A stretch of DNA of 64,000 nucleotides from Clostridium rhizosphaerae (GTDB lineage Bacteria > Bacillota > Clostridia > Clostridiales > Clostridiaceae). The notes under the pieces are model-generated. The model searched no databases and was not told where the DNA came from. It worked only from the letters and a program-made list of their open reading frames with translations. The translations under genes and the position numbers were made by a program. The stretch is taken from assembly GCF_016765585.1 (NCBI RefSeq), contig NZ_JAESWC010000002.1, positions 1,178,001 through 1,242,000 of the forward strand, given 5' to 3'. Shown here piece after piece: positions 27,933-37,062 of this stretch. Positions within the stretch are counted from its first letter, which is position 1, and every line of letters starts with the position of its first letter.

Positions 27933-29237
27933 TTAAAGTATTTTTCTCAAAGTTTTTACATCTTCATCTTTTATATCTTCATTGCCATATCTGGCTTTTT
28001 CATAAAGCTCCGTAGCCTTTGAAAATTCATCATTATATTTTGATTTAATATCGCTCTCAATTTCTATAGGGGTATGGCTTTTTTCAACAGTTAGTCCTCT
28101 ATTAATATAATCTATTACTAATCTTCCATAAATACCTCTAATTTTTTCCCTGTTAGATTTATAAAAAGATTTCTTAATTGTTTTAAAAGACTTTTTTACT
28201 ATTTCTATATTCTCATTTACAATTTCCTTTGAAGTCATGAATTCCCTATTTTCTCCTGGCTCTTTTTTAATAAAGAGATTTTTATATATCATTTGAAAAA
28301 TAATCATGGATACCATAATTACCCCTACAGCAGCTAATACTAACAGAAGTATGCCTGCAGCTACTGAAATAATAACAAATACATACCATAATAAGGAATA
28401 GCTGTCTCCTGACAAATGATTATCTTTAGCGAAACTTGAAAATTTGCTTTGGCTTAAAATATCATTAGAATATTGTATATCAGCACTATTTCTGTTCGGC
28501 ATAGGAAACTGAATTATTGAATTAAGAATAGATCCATACAAATAATCCAGCTCTCTAAATACGCCAATTTTATAAGAATCTATTATCATAAAAGTAAATA
28601 GCAAGACAAGCACTACTAAAAGCATAGTATTTACTTGCGATAGATTTTTTCTGTATTTCTTATTTTCGTAACTTTCCCAATAGAGCACTTTCTCACTACT
28701 TGACAAACAGTAATAAATTAAACTAAATAATATATGGAGTATGCTCATAAATAGTAAAAGTGTTTGAAGTTTAGGCGCTTTATATAATAAAGAGAAACCA
28801 TATATGAAACCCATTAATATATTCATGCCTGCAAGCTGGGATACTTTGAAGAAAGATGTTTTATTTTTCTTATGCTTTCTTGCATAATATAGTAAATATC
28901 CAAATAAAAAAACAATATAGTAAGCAGCAGCTTCAGATGAATAAATTACTGCAATAGTCACCACGGCCGCAAAGGTTGAAGTTATAATAAACTTATATAG
29001 ACTTTTTACTTTCGTTTTTAAATAGCTCATCATAAATACTGTTAAAAGCATTGGGATTCCGCAGTAAATTTTAGATTGATTTATAGTTCCTATAAATATA
29101 AATGAGGCAAATAGAGAGTAAAAACACAAAAACGATATAACCGTTTCTAAAAAATCAAAAATCAATCTTTTTTTATAGCCTGCATTGTGAAAGTCCTCTG
29201 AAAACATAAATTTCTCATACTGCTTTTTCATCTTCAT
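27933..29237 (-). CDS. Membrane protein with C-terminal DUF4129 domain
   Basis: 434 residues. About eight hydrophobic segments in residues 30-220 and ~290-330, then a cytosolic C-terminal helix-rich domain (YGRLVIDYINRGLTVEKSHT ... ATELYEKARYG) typical of DUF4129. It is the last gene of the MoxR-DUF58 operon and overlaps the DUF58 gene by 23 nt. In related operons this position is taken by a transglutaminase-DUF4129 protein; no transglutaminase triad is visible here. Confidence 0.75.
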   Translation of the reverse strand: MKMKKQYEKFMFSEDFHNAGYKKRLIFDFLETVISFLCFYSLFASFIFIGTINQSKIYCGIPMLLTVFMMSYLKTKVKSLYKFIITSTFAAVVTIAVIYSSEAAAYYIVFLFGYLLYYARKHKKNKTSFFKVSQLAGMNILMGFIYGFSLLYKAPKLQTLLLFMSILHILFSLIYYCLSSSEKVLYWESYENKKYRKNLSQVNTMLLVVLVLLFTFMIIDSYKIGVFRELDYLYGSILNSIIQFPMPNRNSADIQYSNDILSQSKFSSFAKDNHLSGDSYSLLWYVFVIISVAAGILLLVLAAVGVIMVSMIIFQMIYKNLFIKKEPGENREFMTSKEIVNENIEIVKKSFKTIKKSFYKSNREKIRGIYGRLVIDYINRGLTVEKSHTPIEIESDIKSKYNDEFSKATELYEKARYGNEDIKDEDVKTLRKIL

Positions 29238-30342
29238 TCACTTCCCAAATAAATATATTTTCTGAAGGCTCAAGCTTGATTTCTTCGTGATTTATCCTAG
29301 GTAAAATCCATTGCATATGAATTCCTTTAGCTAAAGCCTCACTAACCTTTTCATATAATTCCGCTGCATAGTAGTAGGAGATTAAAACAATAGTTAAATC
29401 ACTCGTATTTTTATTTGCTTCTTCCTCTAACATTTCAGACATAGGTCTTGAGGTGCTACTTACATTAAGTTCTGCCAAGCTTTCAAGAATAAGAGCCGTT
29501 TGGGTATTTCCATTTCTTGATGAAATACTTATCTCCTCTTCAGTATTTTTGTAAAAACTGTTTACTAACAATTTTACCTTAATTCCCTTTTCAATAAAAT
29601 CACAGGCTGTGCTTGCGGCAAGCCTAATGCTTTCCTCTATAAGACTTTCGTTATCCCAAGAATTATATTTATCAGTATTTAAAAGTAAAAGCACTTCACT
29701 TGAGTAAGTACTTTCAAATTGATTAACTTTTAGCTCCTTACTTTTAGCAGAGGCCTTCCAATTGATTAACTTTTGGCTGTCAAAAGGAGTATAATCTCTT
29801 ATAGTTCTAAAAATGAAAGGATCTTCTATAACATGCCTTCTTGTAATTATCTCACCTGTAATTTTATTTAAAAAAATTTTAAATTCAGGTATATTTATAA
29901 TCTTCGGATAAACATGCAAACAGGCATCATTTTTTCTTGTTTCTACAAACTTATACCTTCCAAACAAATCACCGCTTGATATAAAAGTTTCATTTATATT
30001 ATATATTCCTCTTTTAAGTACAGTAATTTTCTCTCTTTTAGTCATTTTTTCATAGGATAAAAGTGTATAGAAAGCCTTCTTCATTGTTTCCTTTGCTCTA
30101 AATGTTGTCTCATCTTCAAATATTAAATATCTGGATAAAGTGAATTGAAAGCAAAACCATCTCATTGGAATCCATTTATTATTTTTAATAGTTGTAATCA
30201 TGTAAGTTTCTTCACCTACAAAAATTTCCTTGTTGCTAAACTTGACATCGACCTCTAAATTATTATTCCAATACTTTTCATAGATGTGGGATTGTGCAAA
30301 ATAAAATACAAAAAATATTATTAAAAGATAGACTATGCTCAT
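29215..30342 (-). CDS. DUF58 domain-containing membrane-anchored protein
   Basis: 375 residues with one N-terminal membrane segment (VYLLIIFFVFYFAQS). The DUF58 signature is RTIRDYTPFDSQKLINWKAS, and a vWA-like fold follows (LLLLNTDKYN with a metal-site-like aspartate). DUF58 proteins partner MoxR ATPases, probably in folding or assembly of surface proteins. It overlaps moxR by 4 nt and the DUF4129 gene by 23 nt. Confidence 0.85.
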   Translation of the reverse strand: MSIVYLLIIFFVFYFAQSHIYEKYWNNNLEVDVKFSNKEIFVGEETYMITTIKNNKWIPMRWFCFQFTLSRYLIFEDETTFRAKETMKKAFYTLLSYEKMTKREKITVLKRGIYNINETFISSGDLFGRYKFVETRKNDACLHVYPKIINIPEFKIFLNKITGEIITRRHVIEDPFIFRTIRDYTPFDSQKLINWKASAKSKELKVNQFESTYSSEVLLLLNTDKYNSWDNESLIEESIRLAASTACDFIEKGIKVKLLVNSFYKNTEEEISISSRNGNTQTALILESLAELNVSSTSRPMSEMLEEEANKNTSDLTIVLISYYYAAELYEKVSEALAKGIHMQWILPRINHEEIKLEPSENIFIWEVNEDEKAV

Positions 30343-31301
30343 AGTTTTACCTTCCAGTCTTCAGTAGGCACAGCTGTTTCTTCTAGGATTTTAGCTATAA
30401 TATTAGATCCTTTGACTCCCTTTATTCTGAGACTGTCCTTTAGTATAATTCTATGGCCTAACACATAAGGTGAAAGCTTTTTTACATCCTCAGGAGTAAC
30501 AAATTCTCTTCCTGATAATGCAGCATATGCCTGGCAGCTTTTTAAAAGAGCTAGACTTCCTCTTGGACTTACTCCTAGAATTATTCCTTCATACTTTAAG
30601 GTACTGTCTGCTATATTAAGCATATATTGTTGAATTTCTTCATGAACAAAAACTTTATTAAAGCTTTTCTGCGCATCTCTTATTTCAGAAAGACTGCAGA
30701 CTTCCTTAAGCTCCTCTAATGGATTCCCCTCTATAAATCTTCTAAAAATCCTTTTTCCTTCCTCAACAGTTGGATACCCCATATTAATCATCATAGTAAA
30801 TCTATCCAGCTGAGCCTCCGGAAGCGGAAAAGTACCTTGAATTTCTACTGGATTTTGAGTAGCTATTATAAAAAAGAACTCACCTAGTTTATAGGTTTCT
30901 CCATCAATAGTTACCTGTTTTTCTTCCATGCATTCAAGAAGACTGGACTGAGTCCTTGGTGTAGCTCTATTTATTTCGTCTGCCAGCAATATATTAGTAA
31001 ATACAGGGCCTTTCCTTAATACAAATTCTCCTATCTTCTGGTTATAAAAATTTATTCCTGTTAAATCTGATGGCAATAAGTCAGGTGTAAACTGAACTCT
31101 TTTAAAATCGGCACTAATAGATTTGGCAAGCGTTTTCGCAAGTACTGTCTTTCCTGTTCCAGGAACATCCTCAAGAAGCACATTTCCTCCTGCTATAACA
31201 GTTGTAGTTATTAAATCAATTATTTTTTCTTTTCCTACTATTACTTTGCTTATATTTTCTTTTATTCTGCTACCTAGATTTTGTATTTGTTTTATGTCCA
31301 T
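30339..31301 (-). CDS. MoxR-family AAA ATPase
   Basis: 320 residues. Walker A EDVPGTGKTVLAKT, Walker B ILLADEINRA, sensor 1 ATQNPVEIQGTFPLPEAQLDRF and the C-terminal lid are all present, typical of the MoxR proper subfamily. It acts as a chaperone-like ATPase with the DUF58 partner. First gene of the operon. Confidence 0.92.
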   Translation of the reverse strand: MDIKQIQNLGSRIKENISKVIVGKEKIIDLITTTVIAGGNVLLEDVPGTGKTVLAKTLAKSISADFKRVQFTPDLLPSDLTGINFYNQKIGEFVLRKGPVFTNILLADEINRATPRTQSSLLECMEEKQVTIDGETYKLGEFFFIIATQNPVEIQGTFPLPEAQLDRFTMMINMGYPTVEEGKRIFRRFIEGNPLEELKEVCSLSEIRDAQKSFNKVFVHEEIQQYMLNIADSTLKYEGIILGVSPRGSLALLKSCQAYAALSGREFVTPEDVKKLSPYVLGHRIILKDSLRIKGVKGSNIIAKILEETAVPTEDWKVKL

Positions 31302-31512
31302 TATATATGTCTCCTTTTTCTTATTAAGGCATTAATTTACTTATATATTCTATATTAAATTATAAAATCCTTTTTAAAATTTTTATAACCACTTGAAATA
31401 TATATATCGTTGTTGTAATATTATAATATGATTATACGTAGTTTACAAAACTACTTCGCATAATAGTACTATAACAAACTAAGTATATTTTATTTAGGAA
31501 GGTGGGAAGTTT

Positions 31513-32238
31513 ATGAATGAAAATGAATATTCCATAACTCTGCTTGGTGATTCAATTTCCAAGGGTATAGTTTATGATGAGGAAAAAGGAAAATATATTA
31601 TTTTAAAAGATAGTTTTTGCAATTTAGTTCAAGATAAACTTAAAGGCGCAGTTTATAATGCTGGAAAATTCGGAAGCACTATAATAAAGGGTTCAAAAAG
31701 ATTATATGAGGATTTGACAAAGAAAAAACCTGATATAGTTCTTATAGAGTTTGGTGGAAATGATTGTGACTTTAATTGGCAGGAAGTAGCTGAAAAACCT
31801 TTTGAAGAACATAAACCTAATACGGAGCTTAACATATTTGAAGAAACCTTAAAAAAAATAATTATTAACTTGAAGGAACTTAATATTATTCCTGTTTTAA
31901 TGACACTTCCTCCTTTAGACCCAAACAAGTACTACAAATGGGTATCAGAGAGAAGCCAAGACTACAGCCAAAATATTCTTAAGTGGCTTGGAAGTGTTAA
32001 TGCAATTTATTCTTGGCATGAAAACTACAATTCAGTTATTATAAAACTTGCTAAAGAAACTCAAACAAATTTAATAGATGTACGAAGTGAATTTTTAAAC
32101 ACAGATAATTATACTTCCTATTTATGTGCTGATGGTATTCATCCAAACAAGCTGGGACATAAATTTATAGCAGATAAATTAACTGATTATATAAGATCAA
32201 ATTATAATTTTTTGCTTAAGGATGCAGACACAATGTAA
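31513..32238 (+). CDS. SGNH/GDSL-type esterase or lipase
   Basis: 241 residues. Block I ITLLGDSISKGI holds the catalytic Ser, block III EFGGNDCDF the oxyanion Asn, and block V DGIHPNKLGH the Asp/His pair. No signal peptide is visible, so it is probably cytosolic. Likely a carbohydrate esterase or lysophospholipase; the substrate is not predictable. The ATG follows GGAAGGTGGG. A terminator hairpin follows. Confidence 0.87.
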   Translation: MNENEYSITLLGDSISKGIVYDEEKGKYIILKDSFCNLVQDKLKGAVYNAGKFGSTIIKGSKRLYEDLTKKKPDIVLIEFGGNDCDFNWQEVAEKPFEEHKPNTELNIFEETLKKIIINLKELNIIPVLMTLPPLDPNKYYKWVSERSQDYSQNILKWLGSVNAIYSWHENYNSVIIKLAKETQTNLIDVRSEFLNTDNYTSYLCADGIHPNKLGHKFIADKLTDYIRSNYNFLLKDADTM

Positions 32239-32249
32239 TTTAAAATATA

Positions 32250-32316
32250 AAAAGCCTAAGTTAATGTAATATGCTTTACTATTGTTAACATTCTGCATTA
32301 ATCTAGGCTTTATTAA
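32250..32316 (+). terminator. Terminator after SGNH hydrolase
   Basis: Imperfect hairpin AAAGCCTAAGTTAATG / CATTAATCTAGGCTTT with a following T-rich stretch. Confidence 0.6.
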
Positions 32317-32377
32317 TTATTTTTATTTATAATGTTAAATCATGAAATCAAGATTTTTAATACATAAATTATTAACA

Positions 32378-33126
32378 TTACTTTAATACTAATTTTGTAC
32401 ATAAAGGATTGTGGTCTGTATTCTCAAATTCTAGATTTATTCCTTTAGTGATGACTATTTCTACATGTAGCAAAACCAAAAACCCATCTATAACACTAAA
32501 AAAATTAGCATCTTTCTTATATGGAATATCAACACTTCTGTTCGATGGTGTAGTTTTGAAAACTGCCCATTTAAATCCTTCATGTGCAAAATCTTCAGTC
32601 ATAGTTTTCAACCAATTCTGGAATTTCTGCTCAGTTTTAAAAATAGATGGATCAGTTCCTGGAAATCTATGATTCCAGTATCCTCCTAATACAAAATAAT
32701 TGCCTTTATTAAACTCTGTTTGTATGTACTTTATAAATAACCAAGCTGCTGTTTTCTTATCTTGCCACCTTAATCATAATCAGAAAGATGTGCATTTACA
32801 AGTATAAGTTCTTTGCCTCCCCCTACAGGAATCCTATTTTCTTCAATACACCTGTCTAAATCTCCTAAGTGCTTTAAGAAATTTTCTTTTACATGAAAGC
32901 TGTATCTGGTTGAAGAATCGATTTTATATTTTGACATAGTCAATAATCCAGCTTCAACAGTATCCTGAGGCTTTGTAACTGGTATAAGAACCAACAAAAC
33001 ATCATAATTCTTAGCAAAACTTGACGCATAATCTTTAAGTTGTCCCTCTTAAACTTAACTTCATCTATTTTAAAGCTGCAAGTAGATTTCTTGTCTACTT
33101 CTTGAAGCATAATAAAATCAGACTTT
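32378..33126 (-). pseudogene. Decayed endonuclease/exonuclease/phosphatase family gene
   Basis: Frames on the minus strand join into one EEP-family protein broken by frameshifts and stops. From ~33126 it reads DFIMLQEVDKKS, then (frame change) a segment ending ELILVNAHLSDYD at 32770, then GGYWNHRFPGTDPS, and finally FENTDHNPL near the stop at 32378. These are the LQEVD, NAHLS, GDWNH and DHNP landmarks of the DNase I-like fold. The first ~60-80 residues and any signal peptide are missing. It is a remnant, not a functional gene. Confidence 0.75.
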
Positions 33127-33429
33127 TATTCATTAACAGACTCCATAAATTTATAACTAATTCATTTTATATAATTATATTGTTTTTAGACAACTTTCCT
33201 ATACATTTTATTAATTTGTGTAAGGTTTATTTGTTATACAAAAAAATAGAATTTAATAATCTATATTTATTAAATCCCATGAAATATATCTCAGTTATTA
33301 GTTTTATAGTATATTACCCAAGTTATAGAAAATCAATTTGACTATATAATGTAGAAACTTTATTAGAACTTATATATAATATTTTTAAAGCACTTATAAA
33401 TACAAAATAACTATATAATTTTAATTAGT
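33127..33429. other. AT-rich spacer without a gene
   Basis: Very AT-rich, with only low-complexity short frames and no ribosome site. A stretch at 33345-33377 (TAGAAACTTTATTAGAACTT) vaguely resembles an end of the 107-bp element. Confidence 0.4.
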
Positions 33430-33435
33430 AAATCG

Positions 33436-33570
33436 CTATTTGAATGAGCAAAGCTCTAGGCGCTTCTAAAAGTTTTTGAGAAACTTAAATAGAAGATTTT
33501 TCAGAAAGTAGTATACAAGTGGCATTTGCTTTGGTGATTGTGCCATAAGCAAAATAGGTGTTTACTTTAA
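33436..33570 (+). promoter_or_regulatory. Possible structured leader of araC-type gene
   Basis: Three possible foldings precede the regulator: GAGCAAAGCTC (33444-33454); a hairpin with CTTCTA..AGTTT / AAACTT..TAGAAG (33460-33495); and an interleaved pair TGGCA-TTTGCTT (33520-33531) with TGCCA-TAAGCAAA (33541-33553), which is pseudoknot-like. No known riboswitch class was recognised. Confidence 0.3.
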
Positions 33571-33600
33571 AACCTATATAATCAGAAAGGATGATTTTTA

Positions 33601-34500
33601 ATGGAAAAAACTTCATTAGAGTATTGTATGACCCAATTAGATACAGTTATTAATATTGATAAGATTGTAACTATACATTATTTTGAATTTGCCTCTAATT
33701 ATGTGTTTAAAGGCGAAAAACATGACTTTTGGGAATTTCTATACGTTGACAAAGGTGAAGTTGAAATAATGGCTGATACAAATGGTTATAAACTCACTCA
33801 AGGAGATATTATTTTCCATAAACCAAATGAGTTTCATAGTGAATGGGCTAACGGTAAAATTGCTCCAAATCTAGTGGTGGTTAGCTTTGAATGTAAAAAT
33901 CCTGCTATGGATTTTTTTAAAGACAAAATTATGAAAATAGATCCGTCAGAGAAAAACCTAATTGCCCAAATAGTGAAAGAAGGAAAAGCAGCTTTTATCA
34001 ATGCACTAGGAGGCCATAATAAGTTAGAAAAACGTGAAAATGCCATTTTTGGCGCTGAACAATTAATTAAGCTATATCTTGAATTGTTTCTTATTAATTT
34101 AATACGTAATGGTAATCTGGTAAACAATTCTGGAAGGTTTAATAAGAGCACACTTGAAATAATGGAAAAAACCTTAGTAAATTGTATTATTGAATATATG
34201 CATGAAAACATAAATTCTGATTTATCCTTTGAAGATATATGCAATCAATTTTCATTAGGTAAAACCTACCTTAAAACGCTATTTAAGAATAAAACTAATA
34301 CGGGAGTAATGACATATTTTAAAAACCTTAAAATTGATGAATCAAAAAAACTTATTAGAGAACAGCAATATAATTTTTCACAAATTGCAGATATGCTTGG
34401 ATATAAATCTTTACACACTTTTTCTCGTGCTTTTAAAGAGGCTATAAACATGTCTCCTTCAGAATATGCTTCATCTGTAAAAGCCAGAGCCAGCCTATAA
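33601..34500 (+). CDS. AraC family transcriptional regulator
   Basis: 299 residues. The N-terminal cupin sensor has HDFWEFLYVDKGEVEI and HKPNEFHSEW. The C-terminal double helix-turn-helix has FEDICNQFSLGKTYLKTLFK and FSQIADMLGYKSLHTFSRAF, ending in MSPSEY. It converges on the transporter/GH31 locus and is the obvious candidate activator, with a sugar as the likely inducer. The ATG at 33601 follows AAAGGATGA. A hairpin overlaps its 3' end (34486-34515). Confidence 0.9.
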   Translation: MEKTSLEYCMTQLDTVINIDKIVTIHYFEFASNYVFKGEKHDFWEFLYVDKGEVEIMADTNGYKLTQGDIIFHKPNEFHSEWANGKIAPNLVVVSFECKNPAMDFFKDKIMKIDPSEKNLIAQIVKEGKAAFINALGGHNKLEKRENAIFGAEQLIKLYLELFLINLIRNGNLVNNSGRFNKSTLEIMEKTLVNCIIEYMHENINSDLSFEDICNQFSLGKTYLKTLFKNKTNTGVMTYFKNLKIDESKKLIREQQYNFSQIADMLGYKSLHTFSRAFKEAINMSPSEYASSVKARASL

Positions 34501-34515
34501 TTGGCTGGCTCTAAA
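34486..34515 (+). terminator. Hairpin overlapping the araC-type stop
   Basis: AGAGCCAGCC-TATAATT-GGCTGGCTCT; the left arm is made of the last codons and the stop. It is followed by AAAATATAG, so the T-tract is poor. Confidence 0.5.
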
Positions 34516-34622
34516 ATATAGGGTTTTAACTGTGAAACTTAACTTATACATGACTCGAGATAGCGAAGCTTTAACACTTTTTGAGCATGTATAAGTTAAT
34601 AGTTGAACTTAAAATCCTATAG
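34516..34622. repeat. 3'-end palindromic element, copy 1
   Basis: Outer arms ATAGGGTTTTAACTGT and ACTTAAAATCCTATA; inner arms AACTTATACATG and CATGTATAAGTT, with GCGAAGCTTTAACAC in the middle. Nearly the same sequence lies at 42052-42158. Both sit directly at the 3' end of a minus-strand gene of this locus (here the Gfo/Idh gene ending at 34617), so they may end transcription or stabilise mRNA. Confidence 0.7.
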
Positions 34623-35789
34623 TTCTATAAATCTTCCTTCTTTGATTGCTCTATGTGCAGTTAATCCTGCTTCTATAGCCTCTAATCCTGCTTCTCCGCC
34701 TGCTTTAGGCTGCTTTCCTGTTTCAAGAGCATATACGAAATCATCAAGGATATATTTATCCCCGCCGCCATGTCCTTCTGAAGATTGAAGGTTTTGATAT
34801 ACTATCTTCTCATTTCTGTCATACATACTATTTCTTAGCTGAACAGTAATTAAATCATTTGCATCATCAAGTTTTAATTTTCCTTTTGTTCCTATGAATA
34901 TATATTCTCTATTGTCATCTGGGGTATAGTGACACTCTAAGTAAGTTGCCTTTACTCCATTTTCGTATTCAAGCAAAACATGATGATCATCTAACACATC
35001 AATTTCTTTTCTGAATGCACATTGATTTCTCCAAACATTATAAAGTATATCAACTTTACTTCCATTAGGTGCAGTCCAATTATATCTGCTGTCTCTTATA
35101 TTTTCACTGCAGTTGTCTCTTTCCTTACAATTTTGACATACTAATTCATTTTCTTTATCACCACCGAAGAAATCCCTACCTCCAATAGCACCAATTCTCT
35201 TTATTTTGGAATTAACAACCCAATTAATAATATCAAAGTCATGGCTTCCCTTTTGAAGAAGAAGTCCTCCGGTATTGTCCATACGTCCATGCCAATCATG
35301 GAAGTACCAGTCGCTGCCTGCTCCAACTGAGTGCAATATCCAAGCAGACTTAAGCTCACCAATCATTCCGCTGTCTATAATTTCTTTCATTTTTTTATAA
35401 AGTTTATTGTATCTTAATACAAAACCTATTAGCAAGGTTTTGCCTGATTCATCTCTTTTTTGTAACACTCTTTTAGCCCCATCTATAGTAATTGCTATAG
35501 GCTTTTCTAAAAAGACATGCTTTCCGGCTTCAAAAGCAGCTATAGCTTGTTCCTCATGACAATAATCCGGGCTGGCAATTATAACTCCTTCTATATCTTC
35601 TCTTTTTAATAATTCTCTATAATCAGTATAAGTTGTCCAATCAACTTTATATGAATTTATCATATCTAAGCTTTCTTGATTTATATCGCATACCGCAACC
35701 ACCTCAAGCTCTTTTCTTTTTAATACTTCATTTATAAGAAATATGGTTCTCATGCCAGTTCCTATTATACCTATTTTAAACTTTTTCAT
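34617..35789 (-). CDS. Gfo/Idh/MocA family oxidoreductase (paralogue A)
   Basis: 390 residues. NAD(P) site IGIIGTGMRTIFLI, the family EKP motif in FLEKPIAIT, and the substrate-site GSHDFDIINW. A cysteine cluster CQNCKERDNC in the C-terminal domain could bind a metal. It is strongly similar in layout to the product of 46203-47384. Family members oxidise sugars or polyols; some (GH109 and related) use NAD transiently to cleave glycosides. Last gene of the transporter operon; the specific activity is not determined. Confidence 0.85.
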   Translation of the reverse strand: MKKFKIGIIGTGMRTIFLINEVLKRKELEVVAVCDINQESLDMINSYKVDWTTYTDYRELLKREDIEGVIIASPDYCHEEQAIAAFEAGKHVFLEKPIAITIDGAKRVLQKRDESGKTLLIGFVLRYNKLYKKMKEIIDSGMIGELKSAWILHSVGAGSDWYFHDWHGRMDNTGGLLLQKGSHDFDIINWVVNSKIKRIGAIGGRDFFGGDKENELVCQNCKERDNCSENIRDSRYNWTAPNGSKVDILYNVWRNQCAFRKEIDVLDDHHVLLEYENGVKATYLECHYTPDDNREYIFIGTKGKLKLDDANDLITVQLRNSMYDRNEKIVYQNLQSSEGHGGGDKYILDDFVYALETGKQPKAGGEAGLEAIEAGLTAHRAIKEGRFIEL

Positions 35790-35817
35790 TAATAATCCTT
35801 CCTTTCGTTAGTTAAAA

Positions 35818-36003
35818 TTACTTTTTATTTTTTCTTCTTATAATAATTGCAACTGCCGTTATTATAAACAAATTAATAAGAACAGATAATATTGAAACAA
35901 CATATTCTGCCGTACCTTTTTTGACGTAACAAAATCCTATAAGTGAAAATAATAGTAATGTTACTGCAATTCCAAGTATCAACTTTAGCATTTCATCCTT
36001 CAT
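35818..36003 (-). CDS. Small two-helix membrane protein
   Basis: 61 residues, with two hydrophobic segments (LILGIAVTLLLFSLIGFCYV and a second near residues 35-55) and a basic tail RRKNKK. No recognised family. It lies between oppF and the Gfo/Idh gene with small gaps on the same strand, so it is part of the operon; a role as accessory subunit is only a guess. Confidence 0.6.
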   Translation of the reverse strand: MKDEMLKLILGIAVTLLLFSLIGFCYVKKGTAEYVVSILSVLINLFIITAVAIIIRRKNKK

Positions 36004-36029
36004 ATCTTTACAACTCTTTTCTTATTACT

Positions 36030-37061
36030 TTATTTATTACTTTTGCGTGGAAGCTTCCAAATTGGAATACTATCTACATTGTGGCAAGCTACAATTTCTT
36101 CTCCACACTGTTTTAAAATCGGCTCATCTTTTTCACAAAGCTCAGTAGCATATATGCATCTTGGATTAAACCTGCAGCCAGTCGGAGGATTTGTAATACT
36201 TGGCATATCAAGACTTTTAAGCGGCAACTTTTTCTCTTGTCTTGCAATAGCTGGGTCTGGTATCGGTACTGCACTTAAAAGTGCTTGAAGATATGGGTGT
36301 TTTGGTTCCTCTATAACTTTATTTACATCTCCCATTTCAACTAGCTTTCCAAGATACATTACTACAATTTTTCCATTTTGAGCTATATATCTTGCAGTTG
36401 CTAAATCGTGGGTTATATATGCAAAAGCAATACCAAATTTCTTATTTAAATTAGCCATCAAATTTAATATAGCTATTCTTAATGATACATCTATCATTGA
36501 AATAGGTTCATCTGCTACTATAAGTTTAGGGCTTAAAGATATAGCTCTAGCCATAAGTATTCTCTGTCTTTGTCCACCAGATAATTGATGCGGATATTTC
36601 TCTATAAATTGTTCCGGCGGATTTATCTCAACAAGCTTTAAAAGTTCAAATATCTTTTTCTTTGCCTCAGCATGATTTTTTGCAATTTTTTTATTTATAA
36701 GAGGATCCGCAAGAGATTGATAAATTGTTCTTGAAGGGTTTAGTGCTGCATAAGAGTCCTGTTGTACAATCTGTACTCCATTTCTAAACTCTTCATATTG
36801 TTTTTTATTCATTTTAGATATATCTATTCCATTAAAAAATATTTGACCTTCAGTTGGTTTTAAAAGTCCGGATATAACTCTTCCCATGGTTGTTTTTCCA
36901 CATCCGCTCTCACCAACTATTGCCACAACTTCTCCTGGATCTATATCTAAACTTACATTAACAACTGCACCTGCTTCTATAGGTTTTGAAAATAATCCCT
37001 TTCTTTTTTTAAATATAACACTAATATTTTTTAAACTTAATACCGGAGTATTTTTTTCCAT
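36030..37061 (-). CDS. Oligopeptide-type ABC transporter ATPase (OppF-like)
   Basis: 343 residues. Walker A GESGCGKTTM, signature LSGGQRQRILMA, Walker B LIVADEPISMID. The C-terminal oligopeptide extension has GCRFNPRCIYATELC, a cysteine set reported to bind an iron-sulfur cluster in related transporters. Adjacent to oppD (1-nt gap). Energises import with the OppD-like subunit. Confidence 0.9.
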   Translation of the reverse strand: MEKNTPVLSLKNISVIFKKRKGLFSKPIEAGAVVNVSLDIDPGEVVAIVGESGCGKTTMGRVISGLLKPTEGQIFFNGIDISKMNKKQYEEFRNGVQIVQQDSYAALNPSRTIYQSLADPLINKKIAKNHAEAKKKIFELLKLVEINPPEQFIEKYPHQLSGGQRQRILMARAISLSPKLIVADEPISMIDVSLRIAILNLMANLNKKFGIAFAYITHDLATARYIAQNGKIVVMYLGKLVEMGDVNKVIEEPKHPYLQALLSAVPIPDPAIARQEKKLPLKSLDMPSITNPPTGCRFNPRCIYATELCEKDEPILKQCGEEIVACHNVDSIPIWKLPRKSNK

Positions 37062-37062
37062 C

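Noticed and set aside
33102-33341. 79-residue plus-strand frame, Ile/Tyr/Leu rich
   Set aside because: Chance frame in very AT-rich spacer; no ribosome site and low complexity.
33436-33570. Known riboswitch class upstream of the AraC-type gene
   Set aside because: GCAAAGC and pseudoknot-like pairings are suggestive, but no known consensus could be matched; kept only as a structural observation.
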